DNA of 64,000 bases from Stenocarpella maydis (taxonomy: Eukaryota; Ascomycota; Sordariomycetes; Diaporthales; Diaporthaceae). Numbering within the stretch: the first letter of the stretch is position 1; every line of letters starts with the position of its first letter. The stretch is from the NCBI GenBank assembly GCA_002270565.1, contig NQMI01000002.1, positions 1-64,000 on the forward strand, written 5' to 3'. The notes under the pieces are model-generated. The model searched no databases, was not told the origin of the DNA, and was given only the letters and a program-made list of their open reading frames with translations. Position numbers and translations under genes: made by a program. Below, in pieces: positions 22,901 to 35,018 of the stretch.

Positions 22901-24569
22901 CCCCTGTGGTGTTGTCGGGAAGCTGGAAGAAGAGAGAGCCCACGATCAAACCTTGGAAGACAATGCCACCCCATTTTCCGAACAGCGAGGCCCGATCGCC
23001 AAGCATGACAAGGATCTGCCGCTTGGTAAGGGCGACGACCTGTTCGTAAAATGAGATGGTGTAGTTCTTCTTTTTGCTCGCCTTGGTCGAGTTCTGGCTG
23101 ATCTGTCTCTGCTGCTCTGCAGTCTTGGTCTCAAAATCTTCCATATCTGCGAGGTTCCGCCTAAAGGCCTCGCTCTTGTTGTATACTGCAGCAAAGTCCG
23201 CAGCTGATCGCGGGATACGATCTTCCCAGCCAGGACGGATGCTGCGCTCATGCGGGTCGACAACAGAAGTCAGAAAGTCCGCCGTAGTCCAGCGAGGTGG
23301 GCAATCGAAGCCGAGGTCTTGGAAGTACTTTTTGGCGTTGTCCGAGGGGCCAAAGTACAGACATTGGCCATGATCTATAACCAGGACTTTGTCGAAGAGG
23401 TTATAGAGACTTTCGCCAGCCTGGTACAGCGAGACCGCGGTTGACACCTCGGCCATGTTGGTCATGGCCCGCAAAGACTGCACATATTCGACAGCGGTCG
23501 CCGCATCGAGACCCTTGGACGAGTTGTCCCAGCCTTGGACGCTGGCCCGGGTGATGAGTGCCTCAGCAATACTGACACGCTTGCGCTCGCCTCCAGACAC
23601 TCCGCGGACGTGCTCGTTTCCGACCTTGGTGTCCAGTGTGTGTTCGATCCAGAGCAGCTTCGTAGCCACACGCAGGAACTCGTTGACGTAGTCCTCCCTG
23701 GTCTCGCCCTCAAGCCGAGACTCCTTGCCAGGTGTCCTCGTCCGCAAAGCAAAGGTCAGGGTACGTCGTACTGATAAGGTCGCATAGTGTAGGTCGTCTT
23801 CCGGATTGTAGATGATCTCTCCTCTGAAGTCCTTGGCCATGGTCTTGGCATCCACGCCGCCATAAGTCACTTCACCGAGAACATCGACATATCCGGCCCG
23901 CTGGTTACAAAATGTCTTGAGAAACGTCGAGCAGCCAGAACCAGGCCGGCCCAGCACGAGGAGCATTTCACCCGGCCGTACGCAACCATTGAAGTCGCTG
24001 AGGATCTCCCGCACAGGTGGCTTTCCCGTCGCAGCCTTGGGCCCTTTGGTAACCAGGTTCTTTAGGAACCTGGCCGGGCCCAAGACGAGGTCGCCAACGG
24101 TGGGCTGCAGGCTTGCGCCGAGGCCTGCACCCTTGACGGTAAGATTCCGGAAGACGACTCCTGAGTGCCGCGTATTTTCCTCCTCGCTCTGCTCCTGTCG
24201 GGCCTTGCCAAACATCCGTGACATCAATCGCTCGATTTCGTGGTTCTCGTCATCCGTGTCGGCTGCCGAGGTCCCAGTGCGGCGGCGCGACAAGACATGG
24301 AATAGATCCTCCTCGGTCTGTATAGTGCTCCTTCTCTGTTGCAGCGGCGGGCGGGAGTCTGCGCCTGTCTTCATCGGCGCGAACTGGGGTCCTTCCTCCT
24401 CAGCGTGGTCGGAATCGGAGGGGTCCGACATTTCTACTGACTCTTCCCGCTCTCGATCACCAGCGGGCTCTGAGGCCCCTGCCATGGCCGGCCCCCGGGA
24501 TTGAACCAGAGATTTATCTGCCGCTGGCATGCTGGCTTCGCTTGTTGTTCTGTCCTCGTGCCCAAGCAT
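19940..24569 (-). CDS. Full-size ABCG (PDR/CDR-type) multidrug transporter
   Basis: Two exons (24569-21790, 21725-19940) give 1521 residues, full length for fungal PDR pumps. The 64-bp intron has donor GTGGGT, a perfect TACTAAC branch site and acceptor TTTAG. It falls just after the second Walker A, between AQR and ITFGVV. The order is NBD-TMD-NBD-TMD. NBD1 has the PDR-type degenerate Walker A GRPGSGCST at about 207-215, signature VSGGERKR near 324 and the variant Walker B WDNSSKGLD near 347. NBD2 has canonical Walker A GASGAGKTT, a degenerate signature LNPEQRKRL and Walker B LLLFLDEPTSGLD. Each half ends with about six membrane segments, and cysteine-bearing extracellular loops precede the last helices. 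Such pumps export toxicants, fungicides or endogenous metabolites across the plasma membrane. The first 130 residues are acidic and disordered. A more downstream start is possible, but this ATG gives a normal N-terminus. Confidence 0.95.
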
Positions 24570-25950
24570 AGAGGAAGAACGGGCATGCGGGTTTGTTGCA
24601 ATCGTTCCTGTTCCGCTCTGGGGTGGTACGTGCGGGAATCAGCAGCAGTGACAAATCGTTAAGAGGCGTCTCCGGGAAGCCGCCAGGTACATATGTATGT
24701 CTCTGGGCGTCGGAGTTGCGTCCATTGCTTGTACTACCTTGCAGGACGTCGCCCCAAGGATGTCTTATCCGACCAAAGTGGGTCCTAGGACGGCACACGA
24801 CAGGAAATTGAAGTCGAGACCGGTGTGTACTAAGAAAAAGAAATATTCTAGAGACATCTTGCAAGCGGGGAGGACCCACTGTGGGTGATGACGACGGAAT
24901 TAGCAAGAGACATGTGGTCGGATCCGGACGAATTCGAGCTTCCCAGCCGCAAGGCTGCCTCGGACGGCGGAGGGATATTGGTCCATGGCGATTGTCATCG
25001 GGACTTACGGAACAGCGAGACACTCGCAGAAAACCGCTGTCCGCTCCGAGCTGAGTGTGATCTGTCCGGCTCGTGGGCCTACTCCACCGCTTGATGACTG
25101 CCCTAACCTGGGTATCGTGGTCCAGCAGAAAAGCACGTCACCACCATCGGATGCGCTGGAGAAATACAGAGTTTTGGTGGCGCACGTCACTTGAGCGAAA
25201 GCTGCCTAGTCCGCCATTCCTGTAAGAAGGCTGCAGGACCGGACAAATGTCTGATCCCTCATCATCGACTGCGCAGGCCCTCAGCCCGATGTGCCTGCGT
25301 GGACGGACAAAAGGGCGAGCTGGTCAGATGGTTGACGTCAGGTTAACGTTATGATTCACGGATACAGGGATGAGAAGTCTGCTGTGGCGGGCCGGCCCAC
25401 CTTCTGCTTGGCCTGCGATAGGCTAGCTGCAGTGGCTGGCTGGGCAGATGAGATGAGAGGGTCCAGACGGGGCCTGGACCAGACACTGCGAATCACACTT
25501 TTCACATGAACGTATATCCCCTGCCAGAGTGTTCAGGTTGAAAATAGAGCTCTAGTATCTACATGTGTTGGATAAGGGGCTTGTCATAATATACTTATTG
25601 ATGCACCTTCATTGAGACACACCTGCTGCTGCATATCCTTTACATACCATACTAGGAATAGTGGGTAAGTATAATTAATATTTAAAAGCATAAGGTGCGA
25701 TGGCAGCTGGATGGGTTACAAGTAGGTAGCAGGGGCTGCTGGGCGTCTTATCGATATGGGCCTCATAGCCTAGCAGCCAGGCAGCTCCTAGGCCCTAACA
25801 GCATAGGCGTTACAGAAGGACGTGTTATATTTCTAGAGTATCAACAAATGCCACTCGGGCCCTGGGGTATTAATATAAAAACCACAACCACAATCTCCTT
25901 CGGGGAGGGGGGGGGATAAACCAAACCTCCATCAGGCGTGATGCCGCTGG
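24570..25950. other. Intergenic; promoter side of the ABC transporter
   Basis: 1.4 kb with scattered frames below 75 codons and no domain. It includes a GC-balanced part near 24.6-25.2 kb and a G-rich run near 25904-25917. Confidence 0.5.
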
Positions 25951-26663
25951 CTATTGTGTTGAGCCAGCAGGGCAGGCAGCGTTGCAAATACACACACCGT
26001 CTGCGCCTGCGACGCCCCTTCCCATAGCTATCTGCCCGGACGGCCCATCGATAAGAAACGCCGCAGATTCGGTCACACCCTGCGCCCCTCCACTTGCTTC
26101 TGGTCCTGGTGGTTTCTGCTCCTGCCCCTCTACTACCGGCATCGCACCTCCACCAGGTGGCTCTGTTTCTTCCGGCTCCTGCTTCTCCTCTTCCTTTTCT
26201 TCTTCCTTCTCCTCCTCCTCCTCGTCGTCGCTGCTCTCTTCTTCACTCTCGCTCTCGCTCTCACTCTCGCTTTCGCTTCTGTTAAAAGGTCAGCCACCTA
26301 CTGTGTGTCCCGGAGTGTGGCAGTCTGGAGTGCGCCGAAGATCGACTGGCAGGGAAGCGCAAATAAAGAAAGGGAAAAACAAAATGCTTACTCGCTCTCC
26401 TCCTCCTCCTCCTCCTCCTCTTCTTCTTCTTCCTCCTCCTCCTCGTCGTCTCCTTCTGCTTCTGGCTCCCCCGCCTCTTGTGACTCCTCGGTTGCTGAGG
26501 AATTCTCCTGCCGACGTAGGCCCTTATGACTGGCCGCTATGATCTCGGCATTTCTGTTGTTCAGGGGAACGACGGATTTTCGACTGTGCCTCTCTCGGGG
26601 AATATTGTGGGCGTACACTGCAGTCGCAATGGTTGCGGCGATGACGAGTGTGCTTGATCTCAT
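25951..26663 (-). CDS. Secreted, extremely Glu-rich acidic protein (199 aa)
   Basis: Two exons, 26663-26392 and 26278-25951, are joined across a 113-bp intron (donor GTAAGC, acceptor AACAG). The junction restores a continuous acidic frame. Residues 1-18 (MRSSTLVIAATIATAVYA) form a clear signal peptide. A dibasic LRR stretch near residue 49 could be a Kex2-type processing site. Then comes a run of 15 or more glutamates, a Ser-Glu repeat region (SESESES), another E/K-rich block, and a Pro/Gly/Gln-rich segment ending with the only two cysteines (CICNAACPAG). The charge makes a globular enzyme unlikely. A wall-associated, metal-binding or matrix protein is possible, but no family is recognised. 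Alternative upstream in-frame ATGs exist; this one is chosen because it places the signal peptide at the start. Confidence 0.7.
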
Positions 26664-27120
26664 TTTCGGGTGTTGCTGAATTGACGCACACAAGGGATTC
26701 CGCGAGGCGCGATTGCTCGGTGGGATCGTCAATCCCAAGATGCGAGGGGTGCGATGGGAAAAATCGCCGTGCCGAAAGCTTAATGTTTCCGCATCGAACG
26801 TGGGTCCGGTGGGCTCCTCATTATTTATTCAGAGCCTGGTGTATTCCCCCCTTCCACCAGCTGGCCAAGCCTGGCCCGATCGCCGTTTGCAAGTTACGGA
26901 GTGTCGTCCAAAACAGCCCGCGTCTCGGTCGGCGCGGCGACCCACCCCGTTGGCCAGTGCGGCACCGGATGGCAGCCGGAACAGCAAATCAGGCTCCGGG
27001 CTCTTGCCGAGAACCCCACTGTTACCCGTCATCTGGAAACTTCGCTTCGTGCTTGGCTGTCGCTAGTGTGGGAGCGCTGCGCCGCCGAGCCTCTGGGTGC
27101 ACCAGCAAACACGAGGAGCC
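26664..27120. other. Intergenic, likely promoter of the acidic secreted protein
   Basis: Long GC-rich frames on the plus strand cross this region and overlap the repeat beyond it. They lack domains and start context. Confidence 0.4.
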
Positions 27121-27370
27121 GTTGTGGCCAGGTTGTGTCCTTGGCGAGGCTCCCTGCGTATCGGCATACTCCAGTGGCAAAAACAGCCTACGACGTAGTG
27201 TAGTGCGTATTTCTATTTTACTTTTTATAGGGCCTGCTAAGTCATGTCCACGATTTCTCGGACATTCTTAATGGCCTAGAACGTGTTTCGATCGCTTTTC
27301 GACAAGTTTCTGAACTAGTGTATTATCCCTGGTCATACCCACTCCTCACTTGCAGGGCTAGGTGGTTACC
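27121..27370. repeat. Dispersed repeat, unmutated copy (pairs with 29936-30180)
   Basis: Alignment by eye from GTTGTGGCCAGGTTGTG through AGGTGGTTACC matches 29936-30180 in the same orientation. Almost all differences are C-to-T or G-to-A in the other copy. This copy keeps the C/G state. No open frame, LTR or inverted end was found, so the element type is unknown. Confidence 0.75.
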
Positions 27371-27387
27371 TAGGTACTAATAGCTGG

Positions 27388-28080
27388 CTATATCCATACT
27401 TCATACCTAGGTATCAAACATACGATAGGGTAGAGGGAACTTTGAAGTCTGAAGGTCTCCTCTAATGAACAATTCAGTGATTTGCCTTGACTTGCTCGCA
27501 GTTGACTTCCCTTCCAGCCACTGGGCTGAAAGAACAAGGGCAGACCATACCTACCCCTCCCGTGAGTCCACTTGTGGAAGAGAGACCGTCCCTTAGTTTC
27601 CATGTAACCCTTCTGCCACGGGTAGTGGTTCAGGGGCCAAAATTGGCCATTGATGCTCTCTTCTACCTCTGGTGCTCTGGAAGGCGCGAGGTCCCGATGG
27701 TCCACATATGCCCCGTGAGGCTTATCAGACTTGGATGGAGTAGATTTCGTCAAGGTTCTCCCGTTGGCGTTGGCGGGGGATGAAGTCCTCGAGCCTGAAG
27801 CTTCTCCGGCTGGCTGGGCCGGGGTTGGCGGCCGTGAGGGGTGATGCGGGAGATTTGAACGGACACCGGCGGCAGCGGGCGGCGGCGCGGTACCCTGACT
27901 GGCCGTAGCCCAGGGAGCTGGGGCAGCTTGGGTGAGTGCTCTGGGCGGGTTGGTGGCCTGGCCACTGGATACGACCCTTCCACCAGCCTGTGGTGTCGTG
28001 CCCGTTACTTCAGCGGCTTTCTTGGCCTTTGAAGCAGCAATCTGTTGAGCAGTAGCGGCAGTGGTGAGAGGTGGAGCCAT
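27388..28080 (-). CDS. Hypothetical low-complexity protein (230 aa)
   Basis: A single open frame begins MAPPLTTAATAQQIAASKAK. The first 125 residues are Ala/Pro/Ser/Thr-rich with a short Lys stretch, probably disordered. The middle has aromatic residues (NGQFWPLNHYPWQKGYMETK) and a short ordered-looking block. The end is rich in Leu and Ser and may be intron or 3' UTR read-through: a GTAGGT donor lies at about 27555 but no sensible acceptor was found. No family is recognised. The 3' end lies 18 bp from the dispersed repeat. Confidence is moderate because composition is biased but the ATG and frame are clean. Confidence 0.4.
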   Translation of the reverse strand: MAPPLTTAATAQQIAASKAKKAAEVTGTTPQAGGRVVSSGQATNPPRALTQAAPAPWATASQGTAPPPAAAGVRSNLPHHPSRPPTPAQPAGEASGSRTSSPANANGRTLTKSTPSKSDKPHGAYVDHRDLAPSRAPEVEESINGQFWPLNHYPWQKGYMETKGRSLFHKWTHGRGRYGLPLFFQPSGWKGSQLRASQGKSLNCSLEETFRLQSSLYPIVCLIPRYEVWI

Positions 28081-29935
28081 TTTGTCTCAAAGGATCAGCT
28101 TATTTGTTTGACGATTTATTAGAACTAGACATTCGTAACTCGCAGGCAATGTTGACCTCACCGTCCAATGGTGAGATGATGAATTTGAGAAGATGATTTG
28201 ATGATTGCTTGTGTTTGCAAGTGATACAAGTTTTGATGAAGTGGAAGGGCAGACAGAAGTCACCGAGGGACGGGGCTGTAACGAATTTAAAGTAAATCCG
28301 TTGCCATGATTGCCAAAGTAAGGACAGCCACCACTGTTTCGTTTTTGAGCCAACACGACCCAAATGGTTCTATTTTGAGCTATCCGGGTCCTCTCTTGGC
28401 CTTCACATGACCCATGTCCTGCATATGGTCCAAGTTGGCTGGTTGACTTGATTTAGCAGCATCCTACAGCGGATAGTTGTGGCACGGCCGGATCATATCT
28501 CATTAATGAACTGGTCAAAGCCTTGGTAGAGCATGGTCTCTGCGGTCGCTGGGTCTCAAAACTCGACAATCCAAAAATAGAGCAGACAACTTGATGTTGG
28601 TGAGAGGGCCAGCCACAATGTATCCACAAAGGTTGGTTATATCAAACGTCTGATTCCACTTTTGTGGGCCCTTGAACATGTCGAAGTCCTGAGGCCCAAT
28701 GTATTTTCTGGCGCAGTACTGCCAAAACTAGGAGGCTGGGTCTGCCATGGACCAGTCACTGATTTTGGTTGAGTTAGGGTTACCGAGGCGATAGAACTTG
28801 TCGGGATCTTTGGAGTTGCTTTGGGCGCCTGCTTTCCAAGCCTCATACCACGCTTGCTGCAGTGAGACCGCTGAAATCCACGATAGCATCCGAGTATGTT
28901 CAGCTCAGCAGGCATTTGTCTGCTGTAAATTATTTACATTAACAAAATATCAGCATTCGGAGTTAGGTACCTACACCCTAGGTCTGGAGAATTTAGAAAT
29001 GCTCGAGATGTTTCATACCTCAGTCTGGCATTTTTGTAACGAGCCCTGTACCTACTTAAGTAGTAGGTACTCACTCAGACACTGTACAATTAATCTAAAC
29101 CCGTTGGAAAACCAAGGAATGAAATTGCTAATCTAAGTATAATATCCAAAGTCTGCTGCCTCAGGGGTACTTTACAAGTTACAGTTATGTGGCTACCTGC
29201 TGATCAACCTGGTCGGGTTCATGAATTGATCCATATGCATGACTCCGTCTTCAAGCGGCATCCCTCTCAGCATCAGCGATCCTTTGACTCACCTCGTCAC
29301 TCATATGGCCTGTGACAGGAAGGTAAAGGCCTTTGCTATCATGGCTACAGAACCTCTGCATCAACTAATCGTCTTGGACATTAACATCTTTCCACGTATT
29401 AGGTACCCAACCAGCAACATCGTGCCATAGGTATTTGCCCCAGAAGATCGTCCTGGAGCTCGGGTCGCTCTTGGAATCCTGATTGTTCACCTCCTGAAGG
29501 CGGCGCATATCGAGAGATTCGGACGGAAAATCCAGGAAAATACGGGAGCCTCTGCCTGTCGGGATCCTCAGGAGCGTACCAGCCTATGTTATGTCTTCAG
29601 GTTTCTCTGCGGATGTCTCACAGTGCTGTCGAAGTCAAGAAGTGTCTAAGGGCGGTCGTTGTAAGGATGGGTGGATTATTGTTGGGCCTTGTGTGGCAAG
29701 GTGCAAAGAGCGCCGGTAGAAGTCGGAGAAGGGGCACCTAGGCATCTGTTACAAAAGCTCGAATTCGTGCGGTGAGAAGTCGGCTCGGATGCCGATGAAG
29801 TGGCACATTTGCCATTGTGCCGCAGATGAAAGCTGTCTGTTGGTTGCTGTGTAAAGTCGCTGGGGTGGAGCGCCAGGGTCTGGTCAACCCACGGGCTGCA
29901 TTCAGGGTAGTCTGGCAGCTACAGGCTTTATACTA
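28081..29935. other. Intergenic, nothing recognised
   Basis: 1.85 kb with frames below 115 codons, none resembling a protein family. The part beyond about 29.9 kb becomes sharply AT-rich where the mutated repeat copy begins. Confidence 0.45.
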
Positions 29936-30180
29936 ATTGTAGCTAGTTTATATATTTTTAATATAGTTTTTTATATATTAATATATACTAGGAACTAGTA
30001 AAAATAGTCTATGATATAATATATTATCTATTTTTATTTTAGTTTTTATATGACCTAGTAAGTTGTACGTATAATTTCTTAGGTATTCTTATAGGTCTGG
30101 AATGTATTTCAAATCTTTTTAATAAGTTTCTAAACTATTATCCCTGGTTATTCCCACTTCTCACCGCCAGGTGGTTACCG
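29936..30180. repeat. Dispersed repeat, RIP-mutated copy
   Basis: Direct-orientation partner of 27121-27370, shifted to AT-rich sequence almost entirely by transitions. Its last bases (AGGTGGTTACC) include the stop codon of the DUF3176 gene, which ends at 30175. Confidence 0.75.
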
Positions 30181-32381
30181 ATTCAGGTTCACCGGCGTGG
30201 CCTTCGAGATAGCCTCCATCTCCCTCAGGTTACCCCTCCTGTCAGACTCTCCGTCAGGGCCTGCCTGTGAAAACGTGTATGTCGTTAATCCTCCAAACGC
30301 TATCGGCAAGGGTGAGGACTTCCACCCGGCCGCGACCGTGCCAGCAAACCCTACCGCCGACTGAGCGATAACAACCATGAGAAACACAGTAGTAAAGGTC
30401 ACCACGGCAGCTGGAAAAGCCAAAAATGGCCACCTGACATCCACGCACGTCTTGTTCTCGAGCACCACCCCTACCACCGGTCGTGCGGCAAGCAGAACCG
30501 AGCCTCGCGCGGAGGGTGGGTTGTACTTCCGGATCCGCAGGGTTATAGCCTCCGCCACGCTGGTGAATACATAGTCAATGCTGGAGAAGCTGGCGTATGT
30601 GTCGTTGAACAGGTTGCGCACTTGGGGCGGCCCGTTGGAGGAATGCCCGTTGACCCCGGGGCTGATGGAGCCACTGAGATAACTGTAAAGATAACCCGTG
30701 ATTGACGACACTGCGGGATAAGCAATGTCGTAGATACACTCTGGGGGAATAATGTCTAAAGGTAGACTAGTATCGTTTAGTCGGGGACCAGGAACCGTGA
30801 CATTGCTCCCTCCGAGGGGGGAAGGACTGTCTCCCGCCCAAATCGAGGCGGTCCCGTCACTGTCAATACTTGTCAGCCACATTTGCACAGCAAAGGGGAG
30901 TTCCACCACCACACTTACGTTCCGTTGACCATCACAGCCCATGGTATAATCACATCCTCGCCACCGATGTGGAACCCTGCTTCTCGCAGTCTCGAGACCG
31001 CCTCCGTCCCAGCACACGTCACATCCGCAGCCACCCAGTGCGGATAGTTTGTCGAGGAGGACACAAACATCTCCTGTTGAGTCCTCACCACGCTCTCCTT
31101 CAGCTGCCCCTGTTCGACGTTCGCCTTGTAGGTTTTGACACATGGGCTGAACTTGCAGCGCGCCGCCCCTGCGCCACCGAAACCGCCACACGCCCACGTG
31201 TTATTCTCGTACGCCGTCGTGCAGCCGCTGTCATGCTGTTCTGGATTAGGCCGCATCTTGGTTGCGTAGTAGTGGTCCCAGTACCAGTCCTCGGGCGCTC
31301 CGGGATACGCCATTGATGCCTGGATGATGTCGATCCACCCGCCTTCCGTCTGGTTCAAGGTGAACCATGTTTCGGTAGCGCTCGAGGAGCCGGTCGCAGC
31401 GAATGATCCAGAAGGAAGTGTCGTGTTTACCCATTTCGTTTCGTATGCTTCCGTCGAGTTACTCGTCCCTTTCGAAGACGTATACATGGTAAACTGCGAC
31501 GTGTTCTCAAATCTGAGTTGACTGCTCATGTCCTCGCAGGTGGCGCAGAAGCCGAGTGTCGAGTAGGCGTCATCAAAAGTGCAGTTCCCGGTCGCACACG
31601 TGAAAGGGGTCTTGACGTCGGCAGGATTGTAAAGCCCCTGGTCGATATAGCCCAAGATGGTCGTCTCGGGCGGCCAGGTGCCAGCAGAGGTGTGTGCTCC
31701 GGCCTCGCTGAACATGTTCTGGCGTGGGAGGGTAGCGTTCGATGTGGTGCTCGTCTGCTTGCAGTCATAGTATCGGACCAGTTGCTGTGTGAACGGGTCT
31801 ACGGCCAAAGTCAGGAGGATCAGGCCTGCCCCGAGCGATGCGACAAAGTGGCTGCCTCGCGGGAGAAATAGCAGCCGCAGGCAGCCCCAGGGCCCTCGGG
31901 TGGCATTATCGAACACGACGAGGTCGTGCAGAGGCCTGGTCTTCTGGAACCACTTCCATTTCAGCTGGCTGATTCCCTCAGTTAGGATTAGGACGGCGCA
32001 AGTTTTCAGGCCTGTGCTCAATATGGAGACGGCCGTATTAATAGATATGTCGAACGGCCAGTCTGGTAATGGTTTCGTCTGGTTTGGATAGAGGATACCG
32101 ACGATGGCAAAGAGGGTCCCTATCATGAGGATGCAGTTCGAAATCTCCATCCACCATTGGCCCCACAGGCCAGGTGGCCCTCGTGGTTGTGAAGGACTGC
32201 TCAGACCTGAGCTGCCTACTTGGCCAGCCAATACCTCGTATGAATGAGATTCTGGGGCAGCTTTGTGTTTAGTCTCCTGGGCGTATTGTGGTTTATCCGG
32301 CGATGCTCTTGATGGCGTTTCTGTCTGTTCAGGGTATTCATTAATGCTGCTGAACAGACTTTGGGATTCCGAATTGGCCAT
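30175..32381 (-). CDS. DUF3176 family membrane protein
   Basis: Two exons (32381-30919, 30859-30175) give 715 residues. The 59-bp intron has donor GTAAGT, a CTGAC branch site and acceptor TTGACAG. A longer frame start at 32444 exists, but MANSESQSLFSS fits the usual cytosolic N-terminus of this family. After about 75 disordered residues come membrane segments (SNCILMIGTLFAIVGILYP, then VSILSTGLKTCAVLILTEG). Next is the family block SQLKWKWFQKTRPLHDLVVFD with ATRGPWG, which defines DUF3176. A third segment follows, then a long extracytosolic region with many NxS/T sites and paired cysteines (TCATGNCTF). A final membrane helix lies near VVTFTTVFLMVVIAQSAVG. The function of this fungus-specific family is unknown. 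The stop codon lies within the end of a dispersed repeat. Confidence 0.85.
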
Positions 32382-35018
32382 GACGCTGCCCTGCCATGCA
32401 TCCAGCACGTTCGCACGGAGGAAAAGAATGGAAGAAAATCGCACATATACAGCCTAAACCATGATTAACTACCATCCCGCGCGCCCGCCATATGAAGCAG
32501 CCAAGGGCGCGCAGGGCTGACGCCCATGCCCTCAAGTCGTGTAGCTCCGTGACTGGTCAGGTCAATTGCAGGATCAAACGTGTCTTGGCGTCTGCCTGCA
32601 TAGCCAGGGGCAGCTAGAGGTGCCGCCTACTACGCTGACCATCGGACTAGAGATTTTGTGGCGTCGGAAGCAGTGTGAATGCGAGCCAATTGCTTTCCTT
32701 TAAACGTGCATTTGGATCTCTCCCAGACGAGCAGAGCACACAGTCGTGGGGAGAAGGATTCAGCTGAACAAGAGCAATCAGGTGGAAGTGCACCGCATTG
32801 TCCGTCCTTCGCAAACTCTCATGGTGATCAACAGGGTCTTGACCTGTAGTCCGAGGTGACATTGCCCAAATCAGCAGTGCATCAGGAACTCCAAAAAGTA
32901 TGCTCCAATCATCAACCACCGGTGGCAGTAATAGTTGGGCATCGAAACCTGGGCAGTTCGAAATTATTTCTCCCCGTCAATCCTCCTCGGCTAGTTGCTT
33001 TTCAGAATGAAGCGACCGGTACCAGAAAAAAGCAGGCTTGTCTTACGGGAGCGGCACTGGACATAAGAGTCTGTTTGAATTTTCTTGACATTTCGTGTGT
33101 TATTCGTTCTCGCATCACCTTCAGGGTCTATCGCCCAGTCTTTGTGATAATAGCATTGATAGTCTACCGCCAGAATTTTGACTATAAGCAGACCCCACAC
33201 TTGATGCTGCATGAAAAATTCCATTTCTTGTCCCCTTGAAGGGTAGAGGGACTTACAAGCGCTGCGCTGTGGAATACGTGTTTATTGCCTGATACAATAC
33301 CCACGGCCATCATGGCCAGTCTTGTCAGTCCATTCTATGATAAGTTAGATGACACCTTGGCCTTCACCACACACGAGGCTTATTGTCATTGCTGCGAAGG
33401 CACAGAAGGCAGTGGTAGTTCCACTAGCAGCGCCCTCGGATCGTCTACCTACGTAGTTGCTTTCGTCCTTAAACCGATCACATTATCATTTTTATACATG
33501 AAGAACCAAAACAAGATAGCCGTAAACACTCAATGACCCAGCTTTAGATAATAAGCACAATACCGGTAACTATAGTTTCAAAACACAATAGTCTGTCACC
33601 AAGAAAACATGATAGTTAGAGCACCTCAACCTGCCCAAGCAGATGACGCCATAGGAGCTCCTGGAGCTTCTATGGTCACAACTCATATTAGCATGCAAGC
33701 AAAGATGCCCGCTATGCTCGGAGTGGTATCTGTCTTGACAAGGGCACGTTGAGCCTTGAGCACGAGTCCATCGCTGTAGACAGGAGTAGTTATGTGGGCT
33801 ATTAGGTTTCGAAACGAGGGCAATAGAATTGAAGGGAGAATGGGGCAGACAAATGATAAAGGAGTAAATATTAAAGTTTCTTGCCTACTGAAGTAGCCAG
33901 ACAGAAAAGATTCATTTCGCTCTCTTCATAAGCCCAGCTGTGCAATTTTAGAGGGCTAGCTATGTCCGCTATTGGTTCATGAGTGTCGTCTAAAAGGGCA
34001 ATTATTTGACTCCCAACGGCTCTAAGCAGTTCGAAAAAGCAACAGCAGTGCATTGTTTTGGATGTGGGGGCAGTGCTCAAGTTGGGGAGTGGGGGGGAGG
34101 GTGAGGATTTTGTGCGGTTGGCCGCAGGTTGTGCTTGGACCGTTGAATCCAGTTGGGGCCAACTGATCATTACCATCAGCATAAGCATTGTAGCATTGTG
34201 GTCCAAGATTGTCAGAGTGTAGGGTTGCGAGTAGAGTGAATGAGTGCACGCAGCGTAGGCTCAGTGTGTGCGGAGTAAGGGAGCAGTATATTCGGGAGCG
34301 AGAAGCTACTAATTATTGTCCCCCCTCCTTCCTTCTCCCATCCCCTTCCTTAGCTATCCTTTTATAGACCGACCCACGTTTATACTATACAGTCTCTATG
34401 CGGCCTTGCCGCGGTTATAACTAGCCTTTATTTTATGCTTTACTCATTCTAAGGGTTATTAAGTCATTCTTTCTAGCCCTAAGTTATTCCTTTTATAGCC
34501 CAGCATAGGTTTAGGTAGCGGTATTACTGCTTCCTTAATGCTTCCTCCAAGCATGTAACCCTGGGTCCTAATAGGCTGCCCTCCCTTCCAAGCTCCTATC
34601 CCCAGGAGCAATATCCTAATGCCATTCTCTTATATAGGTGCTGCATATATAGAGAGTTATAGTGGTGCATCTGGCGTATTACCGATCCCAAGGGTATGGT
34701 GCAACTCTTATTATAGTATAATATAATAGTAGTTGGGTTGGGTATTGCTTGGAGTCAGGAATGCTGATTAGTTATAGTAGTAATAAGGTATAGTTAGAGG
34801 TCCAACCGGATTTTCTTATTATTTAAGGTAGTCCCTATTATTAGCACCCTTATTATTGCCTTTAGGGGTTAGCTATTGTTCTAAATAGCATTATTACTGC
34901 TGTGCTAGCAGTATGCCCTTATAACCATTTATATATAACCTCTCTCTCTCTTCCTTTTCTTCTCTCTTTTTCTTTTTATAAAAGCAGTAGCAGTAGTAGC
35001 AGTAATAATAGTAATAAT
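32382..35018. other. Intergenic, grading into AT-rich repeat-derived sequence
   Basis: 32.4-34.2 kb has only short unrecognised frames. From about 34.3 kb the sequence becomes AT-rich with TA/AG-rich, degenerate stretches typical of mutated transposons, and a (CAG/AAT)n-like microsatellite at about 34983-35018. No coding content or terminal repeats were identified. Confidence 0.5.

Noticed and set aside
11303..24569. Secondary-metabolite gene cluster
   Set aside because: A reductase, a permease and an ABC pump occur in one block, but there is no backbone synthase and the spacing is loose. The only P450 in the window is a distant pseudogene.
25982..26542. 186-codon plus-strand Ser/Pro/Leu-rich frame
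   Set aside because: Antisense of the Glu-rich secreted protein: GAG/GAA runs read backwards give CTC/TTC.
26648..27271. 207-codon plus-strand frame
   Set aside because: It crosses from the acidic gene's promoter into a dispersed repeat and shows no domain or conserved pattern.
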